A DNA stretch of 64,000 nt, taken from CAVWGP01 sp963754645. GTDB taxonomy: Bacteria > Pseudomonadota > Alphaproteobacteria > Bin65. Below, piece after piece: positions 27,306-36,786 of this stretch. The notes beneath the pieces are model-generated. The model had not been told where the DNA came from. It made no database searches and saw nothing but the letters and a program-made list of their open reading frames with translations. The DNA lies in the NCBI GenBank assembly GCA_963754645.1, contig CAVWGP010000012.1, positions 62,001 through 126,000 on the forward strand. The letters run 5' to 3'. How positions within the stretch are numbered: the stretch's first letter is position 1; each line of letters opens with the position of its first letter. Position numbers and translations under genes: made by a program.

Positions 27306-29076
27306 ATGAGCACGCGCAGCTTTCGCACCTCGCCGACCGATCATACGACGATCTATCCGCGCAAATTCGGCCGCAACGGCGCGGTCGCCGCCGAACACTA
27401 TCTCGCCGCCGATGCCGGCGCCGATATTCTCAAGGCCGGCGGCAACGCGATCGACGCCATGGCCGCCGCCGTTCTGGTCGAAGGCGTCGTCGATCCCAAC
27501 ATGCACACGATCGGCGGCGAGTGCCCGATCATCCTGCAGATGGCGGGCGGGCGCGCCGTCGTCGTCAACGGCAACATGATGGCGCCCGGCCGCGCCACGC
27601 CGGATGAATTCCGCCGCCGCGGCCTGGCGGAGGTTCCCGAATTCGGCATTCTGGCCGCCGGCGTGCCGGCCGCCCTGGGCGCCATCGCCACGGCCTTGCA
27701 GCGCTTCGGCACCATGCCCTTTGCCGACGTGGCGGCGCCCGCGCTGGCGCTGGCGCGCGACGGATTTCCCGCCCATGCCGGCCTGCTGCGCCAAGACAAG
27801 TTCGGCCTCACCGCGTTGGCCGATACATTTCGCGCACAATGGCCGGGCTCGGCGAAAGTCTATCTGCCGCGCGGCCGAATACCGCGCGACGGCGACACGA
27901 TCAAGAACCCGGCGCTGGCCGCCACGTTCGAATATTTGATTCGCGCCGAGAAACGCAGCCGCAAGCCGCGCGCCGGCAGGATCGGCGCGGCGATCGAGGC
28001 TTTTTATCGGGGCGACATCGCCGCCGAGATCGTCGCTTTCTCGAAGAAGCGCGACGGCCTGCTTGAGCGCGCCGACCTCGCCGGCTTCACGACCGAGCTC
28101 GAAGCGCCCGCGTCGCTGCGCTTCGGCGATTGCAAGGTGTTGAAATGCGGGCCGTGGAATCAGGGCCCCGTGCTGCTCCAGGCGCTCTCGATCCTCAAAG
28201 GCTACGACCTCAATTCGCTCGGCCACAACAGCGCCGATTATCTTCACCGCGTCATCGAGGCGATCAAGCTCGCCTTCGCCGACCGCGAGCAATATTACGG
28301 CGATCCGAGCCAGATCGAAGTGCCGCTGGCGAAACTGCTGTCCGATCGCTACGGCGCGATGCGCCGCGCGCTGATCGATCCGCAAAAAGTTTTAGGCGAA
28401 GTCTGCCCGGGGGATCCGCGCCGCGGCCGCGCGGTGCTGCCGATCGCGGAACGCATGGGGGGCCGCGCCTGGGGCCCCGGCACGGTGCATGTCGATATCA
28501 TCGACAACCACGGCAATTGCGTCGCCGCCACGCCGAGCGGAGCCTGGCTGCGCAACAACGAGGTCATTCCGGCGCTGGGCTTTCCGCTGTCGTGCCGGAT
28601 GATGACGTTCTATCTGACGCCGGCCCAACATCCGAACATCGTCGCCCCGCGCAAACGGCCGCGCACCACGATCAGCCCGACCTTGGTGCAAAAGCGCGGG
28701 CGCGCCTGGATCGCTTGCGGCAGCATGGGCGGCGACCAGCAGGATCAGTGGCAGCTCCAATTCCTGCTCAATCGCATCGTCTTCGACATGCCGCTGCAGC
28801 ACGCGATCGAAGCTCCCAAGCTCTCGAGCGAGCATTTTCCCGGCTTCTTCGCGCCGCACGATTTTTTCCGCAACCGGGTGCGGATCGAGCCGCGCATCGA
28901 CGCCGCCGTTCGGGCCGAGCTCAAGCGGCGCGGCCACGACATCGAACGTGGCGCCGGATTGGACCGAGGGCTACGTGCTCGCCGCCGAGCGCCATCCGGG
29001 CGGCATGCTCGAAGCCGGCGCCGATCCGCGCGGCGCCAAGGGCGAAGTGTTTCCGGCGGCGGCGCGCTGCTGGTAG
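27306..29076 (+). CDS. Gamma-glutamyltransferase (GGT family), frameshifted near 3' end
   Basis: About 589 residues after correcting one extra base near 28945-28951; without it the frame is lost at HDIERGAG and the natural ending APDWTEGYVLAAERHPGGM to ARCW is in the next frame, stopping at 29076. N-terminal signature AAADAGADILKAGGNAIDAMAA is typical. The autoprocessing Thr lies in WGPGTVHVDIIDNHGN, followed by ATPSGAWL and the C-terminal TISPTLV and GSMGGDQQDQ blocks. The family cleaves gamma-glutamyl bonds, for example of glutathione, releasing cysteinylglycine. No signal peptide is seen, so it may be a cytoplasmic GGT-like hydrolase. It sits between the SUF regulator and iscS. Confidence 0.85.
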
Positions 29077-29085
29077 GCGGGCGCC

Positions 29086-29334
29086 CTAAAAAATTTGCCC
29101 TTCGGTCTCGGCGGTTGCGAGCGCAATCTCGTCGCTGTTGAGCCGCGTCAGCGTCGTGCGGAACGGCGCGATGCTGGTGACGATTTCATTGTAGCCGGCC
29201 ATCGCCGTCGTCAAACGCGGGTAGCCGAGCGCCCATGGATCGGCCGCCTCTTTGCTCGGCCGCTGGCTCGCGCGTGGTGGGCGAAGCGCGTCGCGCGGTG
29301 ACGCGACACGAGGCTTTCGCACAATTCCGTTCAT
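29086..29334 (-). CDS. Small hypothetical protein downstream of iscS
   Basis: 82 residues from the ATG at 29334, ending LATAETEGQIF. Third codon positions in the second half are mostly G or C, like the surrounding genes, which argues for coding. The first 35 residues are Arg/Pro-rich. No family recognised. It follows the desulfurase in the same direction after 78 bases and converges on the gamma-glutamyltransferase stop. Confidence 0.4.
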   Translation of the reverse strand: MNGIVRKPRVASPRDALRPPRASQRPSKEAADPWALGYPRLTTAMAGYNEIVTSIAPFRTTLTRLNSDEIALATAETEGQIF

Positions 29335-29412
29335 GGCGGGCTCCGCTGGTTTGCTGGCCGCACCATGCCCAGCCAAAGCGGCAAAGCGAACCCGGCTGCC
29401 CTGCCCGCGACG

Positions 29413-30528
29413 CTACGCGGCCGCGCGTTGCCGGGTCGCCAGCTTTCCCCAAGCCGCGAGAAACGCCGCGATATCCGCGGGCACGGTTTGCCAGCCGAGG
29501 CTGACGCGGATGGCGCTGCCGGCTAGGTCGGGCGACGCGCCCATCGCCGTCAACACATGCGACGGCCGGACTTTGCCCGAAGAACAGGCCGAGCCGGCGC
29601 TGACCGCGATGCCGGCGAGATCGAGCGCCATGACCTGCGTTTCGCTCGCGAGACCGGGCAACGCGATGCAGCTGGTATTGGGCAGGCGCGGCACGCCCGC
29701 GCCGAACAGCCGAGCCTTGGGATGGAGCGCCAGAACCTTGGCTTCGAGATCGTCGCGCAGCGCCGCGAGCCGCTCGCCGTCCGCAATCGCGGCGCGCGCC
29801 GCGATCGCCACCGCGCCGAAGCCTGCGATGCCCGGAACATTTTCCGTCCCCGCGCGCCGGCCGCGTTCTTGCCCGCCGCCGCGAAGCTGCGCCGCGAGCG
29901 CAATGCGGTCCGACACGAAGAGCGCGCCGACGCCCTGCGGTCCGCCCAGCTTGTGCGCCGACAAAGTCAGCAGATCGACGCCGAAACTCGTCACGTCGAT
30001 CGGCGCCTTGCCGGCCATTTGCACGGCATCGGTATGGACCAGCGCGCCCGCCGCATGGGCGCGGCGCGCGATTTCGGCAACCGGCTGTATGACTCCGGTT
30101 TCGTTGTTTGCCAGCATGACCGAGATCAGCGTCGCCGCGCCGGCGCGCGCCAGCAGCGCATCGAGCGCCGTGAGATCGGCAGCGCCATCGCGGGTTACCG
30201 GGATCGGTGGCGCTTCGGGCGCGGCGTCGCGCGCCGCCGCCAAAACCGAATTGTGCTCGATCGCCGTTGCCAGGATTCGCATGCGGCCGGCGCCCTTGAT
30301 CGCCAGCGCATTCGCCTCGGTGCCGCTGCCGGTAAACACGATTTCGGCCGGCTTGGCCCCGATAAATGTGGCGACGGCCTCGCGCGCATCTTCCATGCAT
30401 TTGCGCGCCGCGCGCCCAAATCCGTGCACTGACGATGGATTGCCGACCGCACCCAGCGCTTCGGCCATGGCCGCCGCCGCCTCGGGCCGGACGGGCACCG
30501 TCGCGTTGTAGTCGAGATAGACCGCCAC
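29413..30528 (-). CDS. Cysteine desulfurase, IscS/NifS class
   Basis: 371 residues. YLDYNATVPVRP and NPSSVHGFGR open the class V aminotransferase fold; the Schiff-base Lys is in LTLSAHKLGGPQG; the persulfide Cys is in SAGSACSSGKVRPS, the IscS-type mobile loop. It removes sulfur from cysteine. This is the second desulfurase here, besides SufS. In many alphaproteobacteria such a gene stands directly ahead of the Rrf2-suf genes; here about 3.9 kb separates them. It follows cysE by 15 bases, linking cysteine synthesis with its use. Confidence 0.92.
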   Translation of the reverse strand: MAVYLDYNATVPVRPEAAAAMAEALGAVGNPSSVHGFGRAARKCMEDAREAVATFIGAKPAEIVFTGSGTEANALAIKGAGRMRILATAIEHNSVLAAARDAAPEAPPIPVTRDGAADLTALDALLARAGAATLISVMLANNETGVIQPVAEIARRAHAAGALVHTDAVQMAGKAPIDVTSFGVDLLTLSAHKLGGPQGVGALFVSDRIALAAQLRGGGQERGRRAGTENVPGIAGFGAVAIAARAAIADGERLAALRDDLEAKVLALHPKARLFGAGVPRLPNTSCIALPGLASETQVMALDLAGIAVSAGSACSSGKVRPSHVLTAMGASPDLAGSAIRVSLGWQTVPADIAAFLAAWGKLATRQRAAA

Positions 30529-30543
30529 GTTGCCCGAAGCCGC

Positions 30544-31287
30544 TCAGGCGTCGAGCGGGCGGCGGTCGCGTTCGGCGCTCTTGTCGGCGTCTTTGCCGGC
30601 GCCATCGCGCCGCGCTAGCTCGGATTCGAGTTCCTCGACCCGCGCCGCCAGCGCCGTGACCTGGGCGCGCATGCCATCGAGCGCGCGCTGCACCGGGTCG
30701 GGCAGATCGCCCGGCGTGCCGTAGGCAACGAAGGCGCGCTGCGTTTCGCCATCCTTACAGGCGATGAGCCGGGCCGGGATGCCGATCGCCGTGCAGCCAT
30801 CGGGCACGTCCCGGGTGACGACGGCGTTGGCGCCGATCCGCGCATCCTCGCCGACAACGATCGGGCCGAGAATTTGCGCGCCGGAGCCGACGATGACGCC
30901 GCGCAACAGCGTGGGGTGGCGCTTCTGGTTGCGCTGCTTTTCCGAATTCTCCGCCGGCGAGGTGCCGCCCAGGGTGACCCCGTGGTAGAGCGTCACGTCG
31001 TCGCCGATTTCGGCGGTTTCGCCGATCACGACCCCCATGCCGTGATCGATGAACAGGCGCCGGCCGATCGTTGCCCCGGGATGAATTTCGATGCCCGAGA
31101 ACCACCGGCCAAGATGCGATAGCCAGCGCCCAAGCAAGTAGAACTTATGGCGCCACAGCCATGACGCCATGCGATGGAACACCAGCGCATGGAAGCCCGG
31201 ATAGGCCAGGACGATCTCGATCCGGGAGCGCGCCGCCGGGTCGCGGGCCCGCATCGCATCCAAGTCTTCGATCAGCCTATTGAACAT
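30544..31287 (-). CDS. cysE: Serine O-acetyltransferase
   Basis: 247 residues from ATG 31287. The hexapeptide-repeat left-handed beta helix is plain (IEIHPGATIGRRLFIDHGMG, VIGETAEIGDDVTLYHGVTLGG), with the catalytic His in DHGMG and GVTLGGTS. It makes O-acetylserine for cysteine synthesis from acetyl-CoA and serine. The C-terminal 50 residues form a charged coiled coil (ALAARVEELESELARRDG) longer than usual. It leads a transcript with the downstream desulfurase. Confidence 0.92.
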   Translation of the reverse strand: MFNRLIEDLDAMRARDPAARSRIEIVLAYPGFHALVFHRMASWLWRHKFYLLGRWLSHLGRWFSGIEIHPGATIGRRLFIDHGMGVVIGETAEIGDDVTLYHGVTLGGTSPAENSEKQRNQKRHPTLLRGVIVGSGAQILGPIVVGEDARIGANAVVTRDVPDGCTAIGIPARLIACKDGETQRAFVAYGTPGDLPDPVQRALDGMRAQVTALAARVEELESELARRDGAGKDADKSAERDRRPLDA

Positions 31288-31512
31288 GGGCGCTCCCGCT
31301 CCGATATTCTCACGAGCCACACGCACCGCAACCGGCCAGCGGCAATTGGACTATGGCGGAGGGATGACGGAATTCTTGCCGTTGCCGCTCAAGCGATATA
31401 ATGAAGGGGGCTTGAAGGTCAAGGAAGCGGCCGCGCGCGGCGGGGTTCGATTTTTTGGTCAATGTCTTGATATTTCTCGATAATAAATCCTAATATCGAT
31501 CGGAACAATTGC

Positions 31513-32199
31513 ATGCCCGATATCATCATTCCGGGGCCCGAAGGGCGACTTGAAGGCCGCTATCACCATAGCCGGCAGCCCAACGCGCCGATCGCCCTGT
31601 TGTTGCACCCGCACCCGCAACACGGCGGGACGATGAACAACAAGATCGTCTACCAGCTTTACCACGTCTTCGCCCGGCGCGGGTTCTCGACCCTGCGCTT
31701 CAATTTTCGCGGCGTCGGCAAGTCGCAAGGCAGCTACGATCGCGGCGAAGGCGAGTTGAGCGACGCCGCCTCGGCGCTCGACTGGCTGCAAGCGCAAAAC
31801 ATCGCCGCGTCGCATTGCTGGATCTCCGGCTTTTCGTTCGGCGCCTGGATCGGCATGCAATTGCTCATGCGCCGGCCGGAAATCAATTCGTTCATTTCGG
31901 TGGCGCCGCCGGCGAATATTTACGATTTCGGCTTTCTGGCGCCCTGCCCGTCCTCGGGCATGATCATCCAGGGTTCCGCGGATCGCATCGTGCCGCTCGA
32001 ATCGGTGCAGAAGCTGGTGACCAAGCTCAATCACCAGAAGGGCATCAAGATCGACCATCGCACGATCGACAAGGCCGATCACTTCTTCACCGCGCACATC
32101 GACGAACTCGCCGAGAACGTCCAGCAATATCTCGACAAGGCGTTCCACACCAACCGGCGGCGCGGCGGACGCTCGCGCGAAGTCAAGGAATCGGCTTAA
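31513..32199 (+). CDS. Alpha/beta hydrolase, conserved short type
   Basis: 228 residues. Typical order: LLLHPHPQHGGTMNN (oxyanion region), FNFRGVGKSQG, nucleophile elbow GFSFGAWIG, acidic residue in IIQGSADRIVP and His in KADHFF. Conserved alphaproteobacterial hydrolase of unknown substrate. It lies 26 bases ahead of tyrS on the same strand. The upstream region is AT-rich by local standards (31451-31500) and may hold its promoter, with GATATT/AATATC arms at 31469-31474 and 31492-31497. Confidence 0.85.
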   Translation: MPDIIIPGPEGRLEGRYHHSRQPNAPIALLLHPHPQHGGTMNNKIVYQLYHVFARRGFSTLRFNFRGVGKSQGSYDRGEGELSDAASALDWLQAQNIAASHCWISGFSFGAWIGMQLLMRRPEINSFISVAPPANIYDFGFLAPCPSSGMIIQGSADRIVPLESVQKLVTKLNHQKGIKIDHRTIDKADHFFTAHIDELAENVQQYLDKAFHTNRRRGGRSREVKESA

Positions 32200-32225
32200 G
32201 GCAGACGGCCCGGGACGGGCGAACC

Positions 32226-33479
32226 ATGAGCGCGTTCAAATCCGACTACCTCAACACGTTGCAAGAGCGCGGCTTCCTGCATCAAGTGTCGGAGCCGGAG
32301 CTGCTCGATGCAAAGCTCAAGAGCGGCGTCGTCACCGCCTATATCGGCTTCGACTGCACCGCCGACAGCCTGCACGTCGGCAGCCTCATGCAGATCATGT
32401 TGTTGCGCTGGTTGCAGCGCACCGGCCATCGGCCGATCGTGCTGATGGGCGGCGGCACGACCAAGATCGGTGATCCCTCGGGCAAGGACGAAGCGCGCAA
32501 ACTCCTCACCGATGAAGACATTGCGCGCAACACGGCCGGCATCAAGGCCGTGTTCGATACCTATCTCGATTTCAGCGGCGGCCCGACCGGCGCCATCATG
32601 GCCAACAACGCCGATTGGCTCGACAAGCTCGCCTATATTCCTTTTCTGCGCGAATACGGCCGGCATTTCACGATCAACCGCATGCTGTCCTTCGACAGCG
32701 TCAAGCTGCGACTCGACCGCGAACAGCCGCTGACCTTCCTCGAATTCAACTACATGATTCTCCAGGCCTATGATTTCCTGGAACTGGCGCGCCGGCATGG
32801 CTGCATCCTGCAAATCGGCGGCTCGGACCAGTGGGGCAACATCATCAACGGCGTCGAGCTCGGCCGCCGCGTCGAGCAGCGGGAATTGTTTGCCCTCACC
32901 TCGCCGCTGTTGACCACGGCGTCGGGCGCCAAAATGGGCAAGACGGCGCAGGGCGCTGTCTGGCTCAATGCCGAGCGGCTGTCGCCTTACGATTTCTGGC
33001 AGTATTGGCGCAACACGGAAGATTCCGATGTCGGCAAGATGTTGCGCATCTTCACCGAAATGCCGCTGGGAGAGATCGCGCGGCTGGAAGCGCTGCAGGG
33101 TGCGGAGATCAACGAAGCCAAGAAAGTTCTCGCGACCGCCGTCACGAGCCTGGCGCACGGCGCCGCGGCCGCGGAATCGGCCGCCGAGTCGGCGCGCAAG
33201 ACGTTCGAGGAAGGCGCGCTTGGCGGCGATCTGCCGGTGATCGAGATCGCGCGCGACGAGCTGGCGGCGGGCATGCCGCTGTTCAAGCTGCTGCACCGCG
33301 CCGGCCTGGCGGCAAGCGGCGGCGAGGCGCGGCGCCTGGTGAAGGGCGGCGGCGCGCGCGTCAACGACAAGGCGATCGACGACGATATGCGGCCGGTGAC
33401 GCTCGCCGACGCGGACGGCGCCGGCACGATCAAGCTATCGGCCGGCAAGAAGCGGCACGTTTTGGTGCGGCCGCGCTAA
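32226..33479 (+). CDS. tyrS: Tyrosyl-tRNA synthetase
   Basis: 417 residues. The class I signature reads LHVGSL (a HIGH variant), the KMSKS loop is KMGKT, and tyrosine-binding residues sit in YMILQAYDF and GGSDQWGNI. An S4 RNA-binding domain ends the protein. It charges tRNA-Tyr. The stop overlaps by four bases the stop of the convergent DUF3971 gene. Confidence 0.96.
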   Translation: MSAFKSDYLNTLQERGFLHQVSEPELLDAKLKSGVVTAYIGFDCTADSLHVGSLMQIMLLRWLQRTGHRPIVLMGGGTTKIGDPSGKDEARKLLTDEDIARNTAGIKAVFDTYLDFSGGPTGAIMANNADWLDKLAYIPFLREYGRHFTINRMLSFDSVKLRLDREQPLTFLEFNYMILQAYDFLELARRHGCILQIGGSDQWGNIINGVELGRRVEQRELFALTSPLLTTASGAKMGKTAQGAVWLNAERLSPYDFWQYWRNTEDSDVGKMLRIFTEMPLGEIARLEALQGAEINEAKKVLATAVTSLAHGAAAAESAAESARKTFEEGALGGDLPVIEIARDELAAGMPLFKLLHRAGLAASGGEARRLVKGGGARVNDKAIDDDMRPVTLADADGAGTIKLSAGKKRHVLVRPR

Positions 33480-36400
33480 CGCGATTCGCCCATGTGGTCG
33501 TAACGGTTGCTCGGCGCGGCTGACGGCGGGGCGCCATTTGGGCGCGCGCTTGGCGGAGCGCGATTGCCTGGGTTCGCTCCTCGTTCGGATTGATTCTCCA
33601 GCAGCGCATTGTTTTCCGGCGGCTCGTTACGGTCGAACAGGCGGCGAAACGGACCGGGCGTCAGGATCGAGAGCGGATTGACCGAGATCTGAGCCTTGGC
33701 GAGTTCGCCCGCGACCCTGAAACGCACGGCGATCAAACCGCCGCCCTTCTCGCCGACGATGAGTTTGCCGAGGAGCGGAATTTGCCCGACAATGCTGTTG
33801 AGCAGAAAAAGCGGCACGATCGTGCCGTTGAGATCGGCCGTGTCCTTGCGGATGTCGAGCCGGCCGGCGACGGTGATGCCGATCTGCGATCCCTCGGCGC
33901 GGCCGTCGCGGATATCGACCACGCCGTCGCGAAAGCGGAACGGCAGTTGCACGTCGGAAAATTCGATGCCCTGATCGGTTGCCAGCAAATTGCCCAGGCC
34001 CTCGAACGATGCCAGCGCCATCAGCCGCGCCATGACCGGGGCGCGCACGACACGGAAATTCTGCAACTGGCCGGTTCCGGCAAACCAATCGTCCGGTTTC
34101 CGGTCGTCGATCTTCGCTTTGATGTCGAGCGTGCCGCCGACGACGGTATCGCCGATGTCCATCGCCTTGAGCGCCGCGCCGGCGTCGCCGGTGGCGACGC
34201 TCAACACCCGTTCGGGTCCGGCTTGCTGCAGCGATAGCGTGAGCGGCGCGCCGCGCGCCACCTTCGCTTGCAGATTGGCGCTGCGCCAGCGCCGGCCGTC
34301 ATGGGCCGCCTCGCCGGCAAAATCGCTGATGTAGCGGTCGGCGGCGAAATACAAGCGGCCGAGGCGCGCGGTGACGCGGAAGGCCGGGAGCTTCGCATCG
34401 CCACCCTCGGTCCGGTTGCCGAGAACCGGGCCGAGATCGAATGCCTCGCCCTCGATGCGCGCCGTCTTGGTGCCGTCGCGGTCGCCCTCGATCTTGGCGC
34501 GCAGGTTCGTCTTGCCGGCGACGAGGCGCGTAAATTCCATGCTGCGGACGGTGACGCCATCGGGAAAGAACGTGACGTTGCCGGACGCGCTGATCGCCGG
34601 CAATTCGATCTCGAAACGCGGCACCGCGACGATGCGCTGGTTCTGCAGCACGATGACCGACCGCCCCGTCGCCGCCATGGCCGCGGGCTTGGTGATCGCA
34701 ATGCCCGGCGTCACGAAGGTTGCATCGCGAAAATCGTAGGCGCCCTCGATCGTGGTGCGCCCGCTATCGACGCCCGTGATCTTGAGATCGGCGCCGAACA
34801 CGCCGTTCAAGTTGGCGCGGACATCGAGGCCGATCGCGGCAAGCGTATTGGCGTCGAAGCGCGTCTTGATCTCGAGCGTGCGGCGCGCGCCTTCGGTCGG
34901 GCCGAAGGTTTCGCCCCACTTGATCGCCGCCGCCTGATCGCCCAGCCGGCTCTCGCCCCACAGCACCAGCCCGCTCTTGTTGACGGTCAGCTTGAAGCGG
35001 CCGTCGCTGACGTCGAGGCCGAAAATGCCCTTGCGCCAATTGAAGCGGCTGAGCTCGGCTTCCGCCTGGACGTCGATGTTGTCCATAGCGATGTCGTTGC
35101 TCAGCTTGAAGCGCACGCCGACCGTGCCCTTGGCATCGGCGCTGACGACCGCGGGATTGACGCCGAGCGCGGAGGCGAAGCCCAACGGCTTGCGGTCGAG
35201 AAGCTTGAGAATGTCGCCGAGCTTGCCTTCGATGCCGGCGATGATCTCCATGTCCTCCTTCGGCTTCTCGAAGCCGAGGATGTCGACGCGCCCGCCGGTG
35301 ATGCGAATGCCTTCGGTCTGGCCGGAGTCGAGCTTGAACTTGAGATCGCGGTCGTCGAAGGTGGCGCTGCCATCGACAAGCGTCACCGGCGGGAGTTGCT
35401 TCAGGTAGCGGATCGACAGGCCCTTGAAGCGAAAATCGCCGCGCGCCGCTTCGAGCACCAGCGGCTCCGCTTTGTCGGCCCGCTTGCGCAGCGAAATGCG
35501 CAGGCCGAGATGCTCGACGCTGCCGTCGGTGATATTCGACACGACCCATTCGCGCGCGTGCGGTTTCAGGCCCTCGGGCCAATATTTTTTGATGTCGGAC
35601 GCCGGAAAGGCCGATAGCGAGTAGTCGCCTGCGTAGAACCACGTCACCTCGTCGCCGACGAAGGTGCCGCTGGTTTCGATCGTCGGCCCGTCCGTCTTGA
35701 CGCGAAACGACGCGATTTCCAGCTTGCGGCCCTGCTCGCTGACGCTCCCGGCGAGGCCGAACTCGGCGATCGCCAACGGGGTATTGTAGTAGCCGGGAAC
35801 CGTCAGGCTGCCGCGCGTTCCCTTGATGTCGAATTTCGCCCGCTCGATGCGCCCCGTGCCGCGCATGGCGAGTTCGATGCGGCCGCCGAACGGGGTGTCG
35901 AACCAGGCCAGCGCGCGCATCGGTCCGCGCACCGTGGCAAACATGCTCGGCGCCAGATCGCGAAACTCCAGGCTCACATCGATCGTGCCGTCGGCGCGGC
36001 GATGATGCGCTTCGGCGGAAAAACGGACAGTCCGCTGGTCGACCGTAAGTTCGAAGCTCAAGCGCGCTTCGATGCCGTGCGTATCGCGGAAAATGCGCCC
36101 GCTGACATTTTGCGCCTGCCAGCCGCGGCCGAGGTCGACATCGTCGATGACGAGGTCGCCGCCATCGATGCGGACCATCTCGAGTTCGGCAAGCGGCCCC
36201 TGCGCGCGGCGGTCGCGGGCGAGCGCGGACAGCAATCCGGGCATGATCGGGGCGCTATCGCGCTCCTTTTGCTCGAGGCCAAGCTCGATCCGGCCGTCGT
36301 CGCGCCGCGCCAGGCGGAGCTGCGGGTTGCGCAGCGTCAGCTCTTTAAGGGCGATCTCGCCGCGGATCAGGCCGCCGATCCCGACGCGGGCGGTGATGAC

Positions 36401-36694
36401 CGGCAGCGACGCGATGCCGGTGCCGTCGGGCTTTGTGAGGATGACTTGGCTGGCGCGAACCCGCAGGCCGTCGCGCCAGCCTTCCCAGGCGATCTGCGTC
36501 TTGCCGATCGCAAGCTTGTACGAGCCGTCCGCCGGCTGCAGCGCGCTTTCGATATCGGGACCGAGACTGTCGATATCGATGGGGCCCTGCGACAGCCGCA
36601 GGGCGATGACCGCGACGACGACGACGACGAGCGCCACGGTGCCGCCGACGATGCGCCGCAGCGTTCGGGCCAAATTGAGGCTGGTCTTAATCAA
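33476..36694 (-). CDS. DUF3971/AsmA-like C-terminal domain protein (YhdP/TamB-type inner-membrane giant)
   Basis: 1072 residues: one N-terminal membrane helix (about 14-34), then a long repetitive beta-rich periplasmic body, with the DUF3971 part in the middle (around WPEGLKPHAREWVVSNITDG) and the AsmA-like C-terminal part ending LNSIVGQIPLLGKLIVGEKGGG. Members bridge inner and outer membranes and move phospholipid in an elongated groove. The final 40 residues are Pro/Asn-rich. It diverges from glnE, with a hairpin-like palindrome between the genes. Confidence 0.85.
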   Translation of the reverse strand: MIKTSLNLARTLRRIVGGTVALVVVVVAVIALRLSQGPIDIDSLGPDIESALQPADGSYKLAIGKTQIAWEGWRDGLRVRASQVILTKPDGTGIASLPVITARVGIGGLIRGEIALKELTLRNPQLRLARRDDGRIELGLEQKERDSAPIMPGLLSALARDRRAQGPLAELEMVRIDGGDLVIDDVDLGRGWQAQNVSGRIFRDTHGIEARLSFELTVDQRTVRFSAEAHHRRADGTIDVSLEFRDLAPSMFATVRGPMRALAWFDTPFGGRIELAMRGTGRIERAKFDIKGTRGSLTVPGYYNTPLAIAEFGLAGSVSEQGRKLEIASFRVKTDGPTIETSGTFVGDEVTWFYAGDYSLSAFPASDIKKYWPEGLKPHAREWVVSNITDGSVEHLGLRISLRKRADKAEPLVLEAARGDFRFKGLSIRYLKQLPPVTLVDGSATFDDRDLKFKLDSGQTEGIRITGGRVDILGFEKPKEDMEIIAGIEGKLGDILKLLDRKPLGFASALGVNPAVVSADAKGTVGVRFKLSNDIAMDNIDVQAEAELSRFNWRKGIFGLDVSDGRFKLTVNKSGLVLWGESRLGDQAAAIKWGETFGPTEGARRTLEIKTRFDANTLAAIGLDVRANLNGVFGADLKITGVDSGRTTIEGAYDFRDATFVTPGIAITKPAAMAATGRSVIVLQNQRIVAVPRFEIELPAISASGNVTFFPDGVTVRSMEFTRLVAGKTNLRAKIEGDRDGTKTARIEGEAFDLGPVLGNRTEGGDAKLPAFRVTARLGRLYFAADRYISDFAGEAAHDGRRWRSANLQAKVARGAPLTLSLQQAGPERVLSVATGDAGAALKAMDIGDTVVGGTLDIKAKIDDRKPDDWFAGTGQLQNFRVVRAPVMARLMALASFEGLGNLLATDQGIEFSDVQLPFRFRDGVVDIRDGRAEGSQIGITVAGRLDIRKDTADLNGTIVPLFLLNSIVGQIPLLGKLIVGEKGGGLIAVRFRVAGELAKAQISVNPLSILTPGPFRRLFDRNEPPENNALLENQSERGANPGNRAPPSARPNGAPPSAAPSNRYDHMGESR

Positions 36695-36719
36695 ACGCGA
36701 ATCCTACCCCTCACTCGGA

Positions 36720-36734
36720 CAATGCTTCGCATTG
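36720..36734. promoter_or_regulatory. Palindrome between the DUF3971 gene and glnE
   Basis: CAATGC-TTC-GCATTG, 6-bp perfect arms with 3-base centre; allowing one bulged A, the stem extends by CGG/CCG to nine pairs. It lies in the 92-base divergent region, 26 bases before the DUF3971 start, so could be an operator or a leader hairpin. Confidence 0.4.
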
Positions 36735-36786
36735 CCGACTTCGCCAAACTACCTTACTCGAATAATACGGATATGACATTTCACCT

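Noticed and set aside
25641..29141. 1166-residue rightward open frame
   Set aside because: Its first half is antisense of the DUF2225-like and DUF2272 genes; only the part from 27306 is gamma-glutamyltransferase.
31469..31500. CTCGATA/ATCGAT motifs upstream of the hydrolase-tyrS genes as extra MarR operators
   Set aside because: Only one half-site resembles the TCGACTCGATA repeat and no full palindrome is present.
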